Of a stretch of 64,000 nucleotides of DNA, positions 47,371 to 56,939 are shown one piece after another (position 1 is the first letter of the stretch; every line of letters begins with the position of its first letter). The notes under the pieces were generated by a model, which was not told the origin of the DNA, searched no databases, and saw only the letters and a program-made list of their open reading frames with translations. The translations under genes were made by a program, and so were the position numbers. This DNA comes from Bradyrhizobium sp. SRL28 (GTDB lineage Bacteria > Pseudomonadota > Alphaproteobacteria > Rhizobiales > Xanthobacteraceae): NCBI RefSeq assembly GCF_018596315.1, contig NZ_JAHEAG010000003.1:372001-436000 (forward strand), given 5' to 3'.

Positions 47371-48186
47371 ATGAAGGTTCGCGCCAGCAATCTGATGATC
47401 GGAACCTTGACCCTGGCCCTGATCGCCGGGTCGCTCAGTGCGTGGCTCGGTTACCAGAAGCTCGCCGGCATCAAGCAGAAGGTGCCGTTCCGCGTGGTTT
47501 TCGAAGGCTCGGCATCCGGCCTGCGCAAGGGCGGCAGCGTGAATTTCGCCGGCATCCGGGTCGGCGAAGTGGTGTCGCTCAAGCTCGACCATCCGCGCCG
47601 CGTCGTCGCCCTCGCCATGATCGACGGCAACACACCGGTGAAAAGCGATACCCAGGTCGGCCTGGAATTTCAGGGGCTGACGGGCATTGCGGCGATCTCG
47701 TTCACGGGCGGATCGGACGAGGCGCCGCCGCCGCCAAAGGGCGCGGACGGCATTCCCGAACTGACCGCCGATCCGGAAGGCACGCTCAACACCCAGGAAA
47801 AGATCCGCGTGGCGCTGCGCAACGTCGACAGGGTGATATCAGACAATGAGGCGGCGGTGAAAGACACGCTGCGGAATTTCGAGAGTTTCACGGCCTCGCT
47901 GTCCACCAACGGCGAGAAGATCACTTCCATCATCGGCACCGCCGAATCCGGGATCAACGCCGTTGACGACGCGCTGACCAAGACCAAGGACTTCCTCGGC
48001 AGCCTCGCCAGCGACAAATATGGCGGCGAATTGCTGCCGACCGTGATCTCGATGCGCGAGCTGATCGAAAGTTTTGACAAGAAATCCGGACAGGTTCTGG
48101 CCGAGGCGCGAAAAATGCTCGGCGAGGTCAGCGCGTCCATTAACAAGTCGGATCCGAAACCTGCCGCACCACCCCGCCGCCGCTAG
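47371..48186 (+). CDS. MCE/MlaD family lipid-transport protein
   Basis: 271 residues: an N-terminal membrane anchor (LMIGTLTLALIAGSLSAWLG), one MCE domain (VVFEGSASGLRKGGSVNFAG to GLEFQGLTGIAAISFTGG, about 45-118) and a helical C-terminus with VISMRELIESFDKKSGQVLA. It would form the periplasmic ring of a Mla-type lipid ABC system. The MlaE/MlaF partners are not in the window, so it may sit at the end of a split operon. Confidence 0.88.
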   Translation: MKVRASNLMIGTLTLALIAGSLSAWLGYQKLAGIKQKVPFRVVFEGSASGLRKGGSVNFAGIRVGEVVSLKLDHPRRVVALAMIDGNTPVKSDTQVGLEFQGLTGIAAISFTGGSDEAPPPPKGADGIPELTADPEGTLNTQEKIRVALRNVDRVISDNEAAVKDTLRNFESFTASLSTNGEKITSIIGTAESGINAVDDALTKTKDFLGSLASDKYGGELLPTVISMRELIESFDKKSGQVLAEARKMLGEVSASINKSDPKPAAPPRRR

Positions 48187-48226
48187 GCTGCCGCCGCACA
48201 ACAACCAAAAAAATGGAACGCCCGAC

Positions 48227-49444
48227 GTGCTCGACAAATCCGCAAGCCTGACCGCGCCGCCCACGACCGTGACCCGCACCGAGAGCACGGTGCCGCGGCC
48301 TTTGCAAAAATATCTCTCGCTCGACGATTTCGAACTTGTGGCGCGGCGCCGGATTCCGAAATTCCTCTACGGCTACATCTCCGGCGGCACCGAGACCGAC
48401 GCAGCCATGCGCGACAACCGAAAAGCCTTCGACGAATACGGTTTTGTGCCGCGCGTGCTCAACGACGTCTCCGGCCGCGACCAGACGACCACGCTGTTCG
48501 GCAAAACTTATGCCTCACCGTTCGGCATTCCGCCGATGGGCTCTTCGGCGCTGAGCGCCTATCGCGGCGACATCGTGCTGACGCAGGCGGCCAGATCTGA
48601 GAACGTGCCGATGATTCTCAGCGCCTCGTCGCTGATCACGCTGGAGGATGTGCGCGCCGCCAATCAGGCCGCGTGGTATCAGGCCTATCTCGCCGGCCTG
48701 CCGGAGCGGATCGAACCGCTGGTTGATCGCGTGGCGGCGGCCGGCTACGATACCTTCGTCATCACTGCCGACGTGCCGGTGCCGCCGAACCGCGAAAACA
48801 ACATACGCAACGGCTTTCAGGTGCCGCTCGCGATCACGCCGCGCGTGTTCTGGGACACGGTCACGCATCCGCACTGGCTGTTCGGCACCTGGGCGCGCAC
48901 GCTGATGAATTTCGGCATGCCGCATTTCGAGAACATGGATGCCAAACGCGGCCCGCCGGTGCTTGCGAAAAACCTGATGCGCAATATCGGCGCCCGCGAC
49001 CAGCTCGCCTGGAAACATGTCGAACTGATCCGCAAGCGCTGGAAGGGCAAGCTCGTCGTCAAGGGACTGGTCTCGCCGGCGGATGCGCGAATGGCGCGCG
49101 AGAGCGGCGTCGACGGCGTGATGCTCTCCAACCATGGTGGCCGCCAGCTCGACTACACGATGTCGGGCCTGCGCACGCTGCCGGAGGTCGCGGCCGAAGC
49201 AAAGGGCATGACCATCATGGTCGATGGCGGCATCCGCCGCGGCACCGACGTGATCAAGGCGCTCGCGCTCGGCGCGCATTTCGTCTGGATCGGCCGCCCC
49301 TTCCTCTATGCCGCGATCGTCGGCGGCGAAGCCGGCGTGCAGCGCGCGATCACGCTGCTCAAGGCCGAGATCGATCGTGACTTGGCGCTGCTTGGTATTC
49401 GCTCGATCAGCGAGATCACACCAGACTTGGTAAGGAAGTTCTAG
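48227..49444 (+). CDS. FMN-dependent alpha-hydroxy-acid dehydrogenase (LldD family)
   Basis: 405 residues from GTG 48227. Family signatures: FLYGYISGGTETDAAMRDNR, PFGIPPMGSSAL, the FMN/substrate site YDTFVITADVPVP, SNHGGRQLDYTMSGL with the catalytic His, and VDGGIRRGTDVIKALALGA. It oxidises L-lactate, glycolate, mandelate or a similar acid. It follows the MCE gene but shows no link to it. Confidence 0.92.
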   Translation: MLDKSASLTAPPTTVTRTESTVPRPLQKYLSLDDFELVARRRIPKFLYGYISGGTETDAAMRDNRKAFDEYGFVPRVLNDVSGRDQTTTLFGKTYASPFGIPPMGSSALSAYRGDIVLTQAARSENVPMILSASSLITLEDVRAANQAAWYQAYLAGLPERIEPLVDRVAAAGYDTFVITADVPVPPNRENNIRNGFQVPLAITPRVFWDTVTHPHWLFGTWARTLMNFGMPHFENMDAKRGPPVLAKNLMRNIGARDQLAWKHVELIRKRWKGKLVVKGLVSPADARMARESGVDGVMLSNHGGRQLDYTMSGLRTLPEVAAEAKGMTIMVDGGIRRGTDVIKALALGAHFVWIGRPFLYAAIVGGEAGVQRAITLLKAEIDRDLALLGIRSISEITPDLVRKF

Positions 49445-49526
49445 AGGCGCTATCGCTGACCGCGCGGCTCGCGCTGCTGCCAGATTTCTTCGATCGAGAC
49501 TTGCGTCTTCCTGATATCGTAAGCCG

Positions 49527-50396
49527 TCACGATTGCGCGCACTCATCGACCACGGGATTACGCAGCACGCCGATCTTCTCCACTTCGACTTCGACGACAT
49601 CGCCCGGCACGAGGAACATCGGCGGCTTGCGCGTAAAGCCGACGCCGGCCGGCGTGCCTGTGGCAATGACGTCGCCCGGCATCAGGTCGAAGATCTCGGA
49701 GGCGTAGTTGATCAGCCGCGGAATCGAGAAGATCAGGAACGAGGTGTCCGATTTCTGAACCGTGTTGCCGTTGATGCGGGTCTCGAGCTTGAGCTTCGTC
49801 GGATCGGGCAGTTCATCCGTCGTCACCATCCAGGGCCCGAACGGCCCGGTGCCGACGAAATTCTTGCCCGCCGCGATCTGCTGGGCATGCCGCTGATAGT
49901 CGCGCACGCTGACGTCATTGTAGATCGAATAGCCGGCGACATAGCCCATGGCATCGACCTCGGAAATATGGCGGCCGGGCTTGCCGATGATCACTGCAAG
50001 CTCGCCTTCCCAATCCAGATGGGTCGATACTTTGGGCCGGATCACCGGCGCGTCATGCCCGACCTGGGAGCGCCAGACCCGCAGGAAGATCGGCGGAAAT
50101 CCCGTGAGTTCGCGCTTCATGCCGTGGGCGACCGCCTCCTGGTGATGGTCGAGATAGTTGCGCACGGCGCAAACGATCTTCTCGGGGCGGGGAATGACCG
50201 GAAGGTATTCGACGTCGGCCAGCTTCAGGTCCGGCTTGAAGCCTCCCACGATGCCATCGCGCTTGTCGAAATCGGAGCTTCCGATGAAGTCCTGCAGCGT
50301 GGCGTAAGGGAGTTTGCTGCCGAGATCGACCACGCCGTCACCGGCGATCGCTCCCCAGGTCTCCCGGCCATTGTTCAGAAATGAGAGCAGCCGCAT
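49527..50396 (-). CDS. Fumarylacetoacetate hydrolase family protein
   Basis: 289 residues. FAH fold with KIVCAVRNYLDHHQEA, the acidic metal ligands in DWEGELAVIIGK, the GYSIYNDVSVRD core and DLMPGDVIATGTPAGVG. Members hydrolyse C-C bonds or isomerise oxo-acids in aromatic degradation. It is divergent from an MDR oxidoreductase across a promoter with twin palindromes, so the two are probably one catabolic module. Confidence 0.9.
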   Translation of the reverse strand: MRLLSFLNNGRETWGAIAGDGVVDLGSKLPYATLQDFIGSSDFDKRDGIVGGFKPDLKLADVEYLPVIPRPEKIVCAVRNYLDHHQEAVAHGMKRELTGFPPIFLRVWRSQVGHDAPVIRPKVSTHLDWEGELAVIIGKPGRHISEVDAMGYVAGYSIYNDVSVRDYQRHAQQIAAGKNFVGTGPFGPWMVTTDELPDPTKLKLETRINGNTVQKSDTSFLIFSIPRLINYASEIFDLMPGDVIATGTPAGVGFTRKPPMFLVPGDVVEVEVEKIGVLRNPVVDECAQS

Positions 50397-50444
50397 GCGA
50401 CAGACATCCTTCTCGTTGCGGTGTTAAATTTCGTCAAAAGATAC

Positions 50445-50698
50445 TATTTTCGAAAATATAGCCGAACGCAACCGAAATCCGTCGCCTGGGTGCCCTCGTT
50501 ACGCTTCTTTGTTGGGATGGACCGCCATCGACTGCCCATGCGGGCAATCAGCCGGAGCTGGCGCCGGCGGTGCATTTTGCCTTGCAAGCTGTGAGCGCCG
50601 TTGCGGTCATTGATTCCTTAGCAGCAAAAGGCACGCCATCCCAGATCAACAGAATCCCGTTGCAATCATTTTCGTAATGAGCAATATTTTCGAAAATG
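50445..50698. promoter_or_regulatory. Twin TTTTCGAAAA palindromes in the divergent FAH/MDR promoter
   Basis: TATTTTCGAAAATA (50445-50458) is a perfect 14-bp palindrome 49 bases before the FAH start. TATTTTCGAAAATG (50685-50698), with a 12-bp perfect core, lies 25 bases before the MDR start. A degenerate copy, CATTTTCGTAATG, is at 50667-50679. Symmetry and position point to operators for one dimeric regulator encoded elsewhere. Confidence 0.65.
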
Positions 50699-50722
50699 CT
50701 GAAATTGGGGGCATGCGTTCGC

Positions 50723-51718
50723 ATGAAGGCTGTATTGGTGCATCGTCCGGGAGGCCCGGAGGCGCTCGACTATACCGAGGTGCCGATGCCGGCCCTGGGC
50801 GAGCGGGACGTCCTGATCCGCGCGCAGGCCTTCGGCGTCGGCCAGCCGGACAAGCTGATCCGCAGCGGCGTCTACAAATGGATGCCGCCACTGCCGGCCA
50901 ATCCCGGCAACGACGTCGCCGGACAGATCGAAGCCATAGGCGCTGAGGTGACCGAGGTCTCGGTCGGCCAGAGGGTGCTGCTGAGCGCGCGCGACCTTTC
51001 CCAGCGCGGCGGCTGCTACGCCGAATATGTCGCCGCCCCTGCGGACGCCGTGCACGTGCTGCCCGAGAACGTCGCGTTCGAGGACGCGGTTTGCCTGCCG
51101 AACTACCAGGTCGCCTGGGCACTGTTGAACAATTGCGGCTCCAGCACGCCGCCCCACTCCGCCCTCGTCATCGGTGCGGCCGGCGGGGTCGGGACCTCGC
51201 TGGTGCAGCTTGCGAAAATCGCCGGGATGAAGGTGATCGGGACCGTCAGCACCCCGGAGAAGGCCGCCTTCGCGCGCAAGATGGGAGCGGATGAGATCAT
51301 CTTCTATCGCGACGAGGACGTGGTCGCCCACACCCGCGCGCTGACGGGCGGACGCGGCGTCAGCCTCGTGCTCGATCATGTCTGCGGCCCGGAATTCTAT
51401 TCCTATCTCGGCGCGCTCGACAAATGGGGCACCGTCATCTCCTACAATGCGTTTGCCGGCCTCCCGACGGAAAACCTGATGGGCGAGATGCGGAAGTATC
51501 TCGACATCTGCCCGGCGATCCGCTGCTTTTCCTTTCACATCTATGATCACGACCGCGAAGGCCGGCGCGACATCATGCGCAAGATGATCGGCTATCTCGC
51601 CGAGGACGCCATTCGTCCTTCGATCTTCAAACGCTTCAAGCTCTCGCAAGTGCGCGCCGCGCATGAACTGCTCGATTCGGGTGCGGCATTCGGCAAGATC
51701 GTGATGACGCCGGATTGA
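50723..51718 (+). CDS. MDR-family quinone oxidoreductase / alcohol dehydrogenase
   Basis: 331 residues from ATG 50723. It starts MKAVLVHRPGGPEALDYTEV, then PLPANPGNDVAGQIEAIG and the NADPH motif GAAGGVGTSLVQLAKIAG. No structural zinc lobe, as in quinone oxidoreductases. SGAAFGKIVMTPD ends it. It starts a plus-strand set with the VOC and Bug genes. Confidence 0.88.
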   Translation: MKAVLVHRPGGPEALDYTEVPMPALGERDVLIRAQAFGVGQPDKLIRSGVYKWMPPLPANPGNDVAGQIEAIGAEVTEVSVGQRVLLSARDLSQRGGCYAEYVAAPADAVHVLPENVAFEDAVCLPNYQVAWALLNNCGSSTPPHSALVIGAAGGVGTSLVQLAKIAGMKVIGTVSTPEKAAFARKMGADEIIFYRDEDVVAHTRALTGGRGVSLVLDHVCGPEFYSYLGALDKWGTVISYNAFAGLPTENLMGEMRKYLDICPAIRCFSFHIYDHDREGRRDIMRKMIGYLAEDAIRPSIFKRFKLSQVRAAHELLDSGAAFGKIVMTPD

Positions 51719-51772
51719 GCGAGGTACCCGCGCACGGCCCGGAAATTTTGCCTGAATTCAAGAGGTCCCGAG

Positions 51773-52681
51773 ATGATCAAGGTCAAGCGGCTGCGACACG
51801 CCACCTTCACCAGCCCGAACATCGAGGCACAACTCGACTACTATCAATCCGTCATCGGGCTTGGCGTCATTGGGCGCAGCGACGGCCGGGTTCTGCTTGG
51901 CACCGAGTCCGACGAGCTGACGCTGGTGCTGGAACGCGGCGCGGCCCCTTACCCCACCTCCATCGCCTATGAAGTTGCCCCCGACCTCGATCCGGCCGAT
52001 CTGCAGAGGTCGCTCGCAAGCCTCGACATCAAATCGGAAATCAGGAGCGACACGGCGCCTGGAATACCGAAGGCGCTAGTCTTCGACGACCCGGACGGGC
52101 ACCGGATCGAATTGTTCTCGAAATGGGAGTTCTGCAAGGCGGTCGAACCCATCCGCGGCCTTGCCGTTGCCAAGCTCGGTCACGTCGCGCTCTGTTCGCC
52201 CGACCCGGAGCAGGCGGCCAAATTCTTCGGCGACGTTCTCGGCTTCCGTGTCTCCGACCGCATCGAGGAAAACTTCGTCTTCCTGCGTTGCGGCCCCGAA
52301 CAACACGCGATGAATTTCGCGCGCGGCACGGACGGCCGGCTTCATCATCTCGCCTTCGAGCTGCGCGACGCCTCGCACATGCACCAGGCCTGCGACCTGC
52401 TCGGGCGCAACCAGTTCCAGATTCTCTGGGGACCGGTTCGGCACGGACCCGGCCACAACGTGGCGGTCTACCACCACGATCCCGATCGCCATCTGATCGA
52501 GCTCTATTACAGCATGGACCTGATGCTCGACGAAGAGCTCGGCTATTTCGAGCCTCGCCCCTGGCATCACGATCGACCGCAGCGGCCGAAGACCTGGGTG
52601 GGATTGCCGCGCGACGTCTGGGGCGTCGGCCCGGCCAAGGAAGCTACCGAATTTTCTCCAACGATGCGCGGCGTGAAGTAA
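51773..52681 (+). CDS. VOC-superfamily protein, extradiol-dioxygenase-like
   Basis: 302 residues, two VOC modules: RLRHATFTSPNIEAQLDYYQ (N-terminal) and LGHVALCSPDPEQAAKFFGD (about 140 on). The second module keeps metal-type residues: His in LGHV, His in HHLAFELRD and Glu in HLIELYYSMD. That fits a type I extradiol dioxygenase, consistent with the nearby FAH hydrolase. Ring-cleavage substrate unknown. Confidence 0.85.
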   Translation: MIKVKRLRHATFTSPNIEAQLDYYQSVIGLGVIGRSDGRVLLGTESDELTLVLERGAAPYPTSIAYEVAPDLDPADLQRSLASLDIKSEIRSDTAPGIPKALVFDDPDGHRIELFSKWEFCKAVEPIRGLAVAKLGHVALCSPDPEQAAKFFGDVLGFRVSDRIEENFVFLRCGPEQHAMNFARGTDGRLHHLAFELRDASHMHQACDLLGRNQFQILWGPVRHGPGHNVAVYHHDPDRHLIELYYSMDLMLDEELGYFEPRPWHHDRPQRPKTWVGLPRDVWGVGPAKEATEFSPTMRGVK

Positions 52682-52747
52682 TCGCGCCGCGTCACCACCA
52701 GCCGACCGGCTCACGTCAAAAAACAAAACACCAGGGATGAAACAAAA

Positions 52748-53755
52748 ATGGCTCGATCGTTGAACGTCCTGCGCGGACGATGGTATGCCCTGCGTTACAT
52801 CGCAGTCGCGGCGGTAAGTATGGCGTGCCTCGCGCCCTCGATCGCCACTGCGCAAACCTATCCCACCCGGCCGATCCGGCTGCTGCACGGCTTTGCGGCG
52901 GGCGGCGCCGCCGATACCATGGCGCGCATCGTCTCCGACAGCCTTTCCAAGCGGCTGGGGCAGCCGGTGCTGGTGGAAGCCAAGCCGGGCGCGGGCGGCA
53001 ACCTTGCCGCCGACGCCGTCGCGAAGTCGGCGCCGGACGGCCACACGATCGGTCTCGTCACCGGCGCGCACGCGATCTCGGGCGCGTTGTACAAGCAGCT
53101 CGCCTATAGCCCGGTCGACAGTTTCGATATGCTGTCCACGATGGTGTATTACGCGCTGGTGGTCGCGGTTCGCGCCGACCATCAGGCGAAGACGCTGGCG
53201 GACCTGATTGCGATGGCCAAGGCCAAGCCCGATGACCTGAGCTACGGCTCGGTCGGTTTCGGCAGCACGCATCACCTCGCCGGCGAGCTGTTGAACATCA
53301 CCGCCGGCACGAAGATGGTGCACGTCCCCTATCGCGGCGATGCACTGACCGTCACCGCCCTGCTCGCCGGAGACGTTCCCGTGGTCGTCGGGACCACAGT
53401 GCTGCTCGCAAGCCAGATCGAAAGCGGCGCCATTCGCGGCCTCGCGGTCACCTCCCCCGCACGCACCAAGCTGCTGCCGAACGTACCTTCCGCGCAGGAA
53501 GCCGGCGTCAAGGGTTTCGACGTGCGGACCTGGGCGGGGCTATTGGTTCCGAAGGGCACGCCGCCCGACATCGTCAAGCGGCTCAATGCGGAGATCCAGT
53601 CGATGCTGGCCGACCCCGCGACGAAGACGGCGCTCGAAACCGCGACCGGCGGCGAAGTCCGCAGCAGCACGCCGGAGGAAATGCGCGCGCTGATAATTTC
53701 CGAAACCGACAAATGGTCGAAAGTGATCAACGACGCCGGCATTCCGCGTATTTGA
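52748..53755 (+). CDS. Bug-family (TctC-like) periplasmic binding protein
   Basis: 335 residues with a signal peptide (AVAAVSMACLAPSIATA) then YPTRPIRLLHGFAAGGAADT, the Bug family start, plus PDGHTIGLVTGAH and MVHVPYRGDALTVTALLAGD. It should bind a carboxylic acid, likely the substrate of the adjacent enzymes. No TctA/TctB partners are in the window. Confidence 0.9.
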   Translation: MARSLNVLRGRWYALRYIAVAAVSMACLAPSIATAQTYPTRPIRLLHGFAAGGAADTMARIVSDSLSKRLGQPVLVEAKPGAGGNLAADAVAKSAPDGHTIGLVTGAHAISGALYKQLAYSPVDSFDMLSTMVYYALVVAVRADHQAKTLADLIAMAKAKPDDLSYGSVGFGSTHHLAGELLNITAGTKMVHVPYRGDALTVTALLAGDVPVVVGTTVLLASQIESGAIRGLAVTSPARTKLLPNVPSAQEAGVKGFDVRTWAGLLVPKGTPPDIVKRLNAEIQSMLADPATKTALETATGGEVRSSTPEEMRALIISETDKWSKVINDAGIPRI

Positions 53756-53772
53756 GTGGGTTGCGGGATGTC

Positions 53773-53857
53773 GTAGCCCGGATGGAGCGCAGCGTAATCC
53801 GGGTCTCTCGCAAGTGGTCAGATGCCCCGGATTTCGCTGCGCTCCATCCGGGCTACG
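53773..53857. repeat. Intergenic inverted repeat, GTAGCCCGGATGGAGCG type
   Basis: GTAGCCCGGATGGAGCGCAG and CTGCGCTCCATCCGGGCTAC are exact complements enclosing about 45 bases. It is a common Bradyrhizobium-style element. Confidence 0.85.
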
Positions 53858-53991
53858 GGATATTGAAGGCCCTTCACGTTCAGCAAGTCCACAACCACCG
53901 ACGGTACCTCGCGACATCAAGGACATTGTAGCATTGCATGCATGGGACTTGTCGCGCGGCGGAAAATCCGGCCCTATCCCGACTCGCGACC

Positions 53992-54930
53992 ATGACCCAG
54001 CCCGCACCAGCGCCGCCTGCCCTCGATCCGGTCCGGTGGCTGACCAACCAGCCTTATCTGCTGCTGAGCCTGACCTCGCTGTTCTGGGCCGGCAACATCG
54101 TGCTGGCGCGCCATGTCGCCGGCCACGTGCCGCCGTTGACGCTGTCCTGCGTCCGCTGGATCGGCACCTTTCTGATCCTGCTGCCCTTTGCCTGGCCGCA
54201 CCTGAAGCAGGACTGGCCGATGCTGCGCGCGCATCTGCCGATGATGCTGTTTCTTTCGTTCGTCGGGTTCGCCTACAACAATGCGATCTCCTACTGGGCT
54301 CTGCAGTATACCGAGGCGCTGAACGCGCTTCTGATCCAGTCGTCGGGACCGCTGTTTGTCGCGCTGTGGTCGCTGGCGCTGTTCGGCATCCGCCTCACGG
54401 GCGCGCAGCTCGCCGGCATCACCATTTCGCTCGCGGGCGTCTTGACCATCATCCTGCGCGGCGATTTTGGCGCGCTTGCCAGCATCAGCTTCAACCGCGG
54501 CGACCTGATGTTTGCCAGCTCGCTCGTATCGTTCGCATTATATTCAGCCCTGATCCCGCGCCGACCGGTGACGCACGCGCTGTCGCTGATTTCATTCACC
54601 ACCTGCTGCGGCGCGCTGATGCTGGTGCCTTTCTCGATCTGGGAATATTCGACCGGCGCCACGCTGAAGTTCGACATGATCTCGATGGCGACGCTGGGCT
54701 ATGCCGTGATCTTTCCCTCGACGCTGGCCTATCTGTTCTTCAACCGCGGGCTGGCGCTGATCGGACCCAATCGTGCTGCGCCGTTCTTCCATCTGGTGCC
54801 GGTGTTCGGCTCGGCGATGGCGATCCTGCTGCTCGGCGAGCAATTGCGGTTATTCCATCTGGTGGGCTATGCGCTGGTGCTGGCCGGCGTGGTGATCGCC
54901 TCAAGGCGGGCTTCGGCCAAGAAGGCTTGA
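53992..54930 (+). CDS. EamA/DMT-family transporter, paralogue of 46339
   Basis: 312 residues from ATG 53992. TNQPYLLLSLTSLFWAGNIV and LVGYALVLAGVVIASRRASA mirror the gene at 46339 nearly residue for residue in the ends. Ten helices, no soluble domain. Probable metabolite exporter. Confidence 0.9.
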   Translation: MTQPAPAPPALDPVRWLTNQPYLLLSLTSLFWAGNIVLARHVAGHVPPLTLSCVRWIGTFLILLPFAWPHLKQDWPMLRAHLPMMLFLSFVGFAYNNAISYWALQYTEALNALLIQSSGPLFVALWSLALFGIRLTGAQLAGITISLAGVLTIILRGDFGALASISFNRGDLMFASSLVSFALYSALIPRRPVTHALSLISFTTCCGALMLVPFSIWEYSTGATLKFDMISMATLGYAVIFPSTLAYLFFNRGLALIGPNRAAPFFHLVPVFGSAMAILLLGEQLRLFHLVGYALVLAGVVIASRRASAKKA

Positions 54931-55029
54931 GCCGGCCTGCGGCTTGACGTCTTACCGGCTTTCCCTTTCGATCCCGGCAGGCTAGCTTGCCGGCCAATCG
55001 ACCATAAAAACAACCGAGGAAACAACTAC

Positions 55030-56007
55030 ATGTTCGCGTTATGGAAACGGTACCGGCACGTCGCCGCAGTGGCTCCCATGATGCTGGCGATGATCGCCAC
55101 GGCTTCCGCGCAGGCGCCCTACCCGAACCGCAACATCACGCTGGTGCTGCCGTTCGCCGCCGGCAGCGGCACCGACACCACGACGCGCCTGATCGGGAAA
55201 GAACTCGGTGTCGCGCTCGGCGTCAGCATGGTGATCGACAACAAGGCGGGCGCCAATGGTTCGATTGCAGCGAGCTATGTCGCCCGCTCCGCACCCGACG
55301 GCTACACGCTGTTCGTGACGACCAACACGTCGCATTCGGCCAATCCGTATTTGCTTAAGAACATGACCTACGATCCGGTCAAGGATTTCACGCCGATCGC
55401 GCGGACCGGCGACCTGCCGTTCATGCTGGTGATCCATCCGGACGTCCCGGCCAATTCGGTGGCCGAACTGATCGCGCTCGCCAAGAAGGAGCCGGGCAAA
55501 TACTCCTACGCCAGCGGCAGTTCTTCGGCGATCGTGTCGGGCGCGACGTTCGCCCGTCTCGCCGGAATCGATCTGCTTCACGTTCCCTACAAGAGTTCGC
55601 CGCCGGCCCTGACCGACGTGATCGCCGGCCGCGTCTCGATGATGTTCATCGACGTTCCGACCGGCCTGCCCCACGTCAACGCCAAGGCGCTGAAGGCGCT
55701 CGCCGTCACCACCAAACAACCCTCGGCGCTGTTGCCGCATCTGCCGACCATGGACGCCACGGTGAAGGGCTTCGACATCACCTCTTGGCAGGGCTATTTC
55801 GGCCCGGCCAACATGCCGAAGGATGTCGTCTCCAGGCTGAATGCGGAAATCCGCAAGGTCATCGAACGACCTGACATCAAGAGCCAGCTCGCCGAGCGCG
55901 GCATGGAGGCGTTCTCGGGCCCGCCCGAGGAATTCGACGCGTTTGTGAAGGAGCAGCTCAAGGTGTGGGAAAAGCTGATCACAGAAGCGGGGATTGAGAA
56001 ACAGTAA
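55030..56007 (+). CDS. Bug-family (TctC-like) periplasmic binding protein
   Basis: 325 residues: signal peptide (APMMLAMIATASAQA), YPNRNITLVLPFAAGSGTDT, PDGYTLFVTTNTSHSANPYL, and LHVPYKSSPPALTDVIAGRV. A second orphan Bug protein near the catabolic set; the ligand is probably a different acid. Confidence 0.9.
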   Translation: MFALWKRYRHVAAVAPMMLAMIATASAQAPYPNRNITLVLPFAAGSGTDTTTRLIGKELGVALGVSMVIDNKAGANGSIAASYVARSAPDGYTLFVTTNTSHSANPYLLKNMTYDPVKDFTPIARTGDLPFMLVIHPDVPANSVAELIALAKKEPGKYSYASGSSSAIVSGATFARLAGIDLLHVPYKSSPPALTDVIAGRVSMMFIDVPTGLPHVNAKALKALAVTTKQPSALLPHLPTMDATVKGFDITSWQGYFGPANMPKDVVSRLNAEIRKVIERPDIKSQLAERGMEAFSGPPEEFDAFVKEQLKVWEKLITEAGIEKQ

Positions 56008-56038
56008 AGGAAGCGTGCCCCGGCGCCGCCAACAAGGC

Positions 56039-56068
56039 CGTCATCGTCCGCGAAAGCGGACGATGACG
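56039..56068. repeat. Perfect hairpin with GAAA loop
   Basis: CGTCATCGTCCGC-GAAA-GCGGACGATGACG, a 13-bp perfect stem 31 bases after the Bug gene. No T-run. It resembles the hairpin half of the 40856 element. The rest of 56008-56939 holds one doubtful small frame and another repeat. Confidence 0.75.
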
Positions 56069-56113
56069 TACGCTGCACTTGTTGGGGTTGATCGCTAACG
56101 GTGGGCCGCACCG

Positions 56114-56305
56114 CTAGCCGGAAGTCGTCTTCATTGATTTCGCGAGCCCGGAACCGATTGACGCCTTCTTCTTCTGGGCTCTCCGCTTTTTGGTTGCGGT
56201 CTCGAGTGACATCAGCGGCTGCAGTTTCGTGTAAAGGGCGCTCTTCAGCAAACTCTCGAGACGGTCCTGACACCCGCGTTCGCCAATACGATCTTTGTAC
56301 TTCAT
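56114..56305 (-). CDS. Doubtful small basic protein
   Basis: A 63-codon frame starting MKYKDRIGERGCQDRLESLL and ending with a Lys/Arg-rich tail (KKRRAQKKKASIGSGLAKSM). It sits in a gene-poor gap with a weak ribosome site. No family known; it may be chance. Confidence 0.35.
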   Translation of the reverse strand: MKYKDRIGERGCQDRLESLLKSALYTKLQPLMSLETATKKRRAQKKKASIGSGLAKSMKTTSG

Positions 56306-56833
56306 CGCCTCATTCCCACTCCGTTGCACAACGCACTTCGCGACGATCATCCGCGCCGAGAGACAGGCCGCACGGTCCCGTTGGGGCTGGAGATAACATG
56401 GAGCCATGCGGATCATCGCACTACACACACAAATTAGAGGATCGGTGCGCAGGCAATCAGCCGGCGCGGCTTGCCAAAATTAGCGTCCGTTTCAAACCTG
56501 CAACGCAAGGCTGGATGCACGATTTGCGACAGCGTCACTGCCCGATCATCACGCCGACGCTGCTCTGCTTGAAGTTGGTCGATGTTCGCGACTCTTCTTT
56601 GGTCGCATTGTCAATCGGAGTGCAAAGTTACCGAAAAAAATAAAATCCCTCACGAAGTCAGATTGTTGGATTGTGATTTGATGTGGAAGAGATCTGTGTT
56701 GCCTGATTGCCCCAGTGAATAGCCGGGAGAAGGGCGAACATCCCTCGTATTCTCGTGCGGCTCATGTATCCGCAGGTGGTCGTAATCATCCCTCACGAAT
56801 TTCCACGCGCCAACTTGCAGCGAGTTCAGCTTT

Positions 56834-56919
56834 GTAGGGTGGGCAAAGCGCAGCGTGCCCACCATTCTCGCTAGGACTCGTTGACGGATGGTGGGGACGC
56901 TTCGCTTTGCCCACCCTAC
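56834..56919. repeat. Intergenic inverted repeat, GTAGGGTGGGCAAAGCG type
   Basis: GTAGGGTGGGCAAAGCGCAG pairs with CTTCGCTTTGCCCACCCTAC. It lies at the 3' end of the chemoreceptor gene. Confidence 0.85.
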
Positions 56920-56939
56920 CGATTCCTGCATTCTATCGC

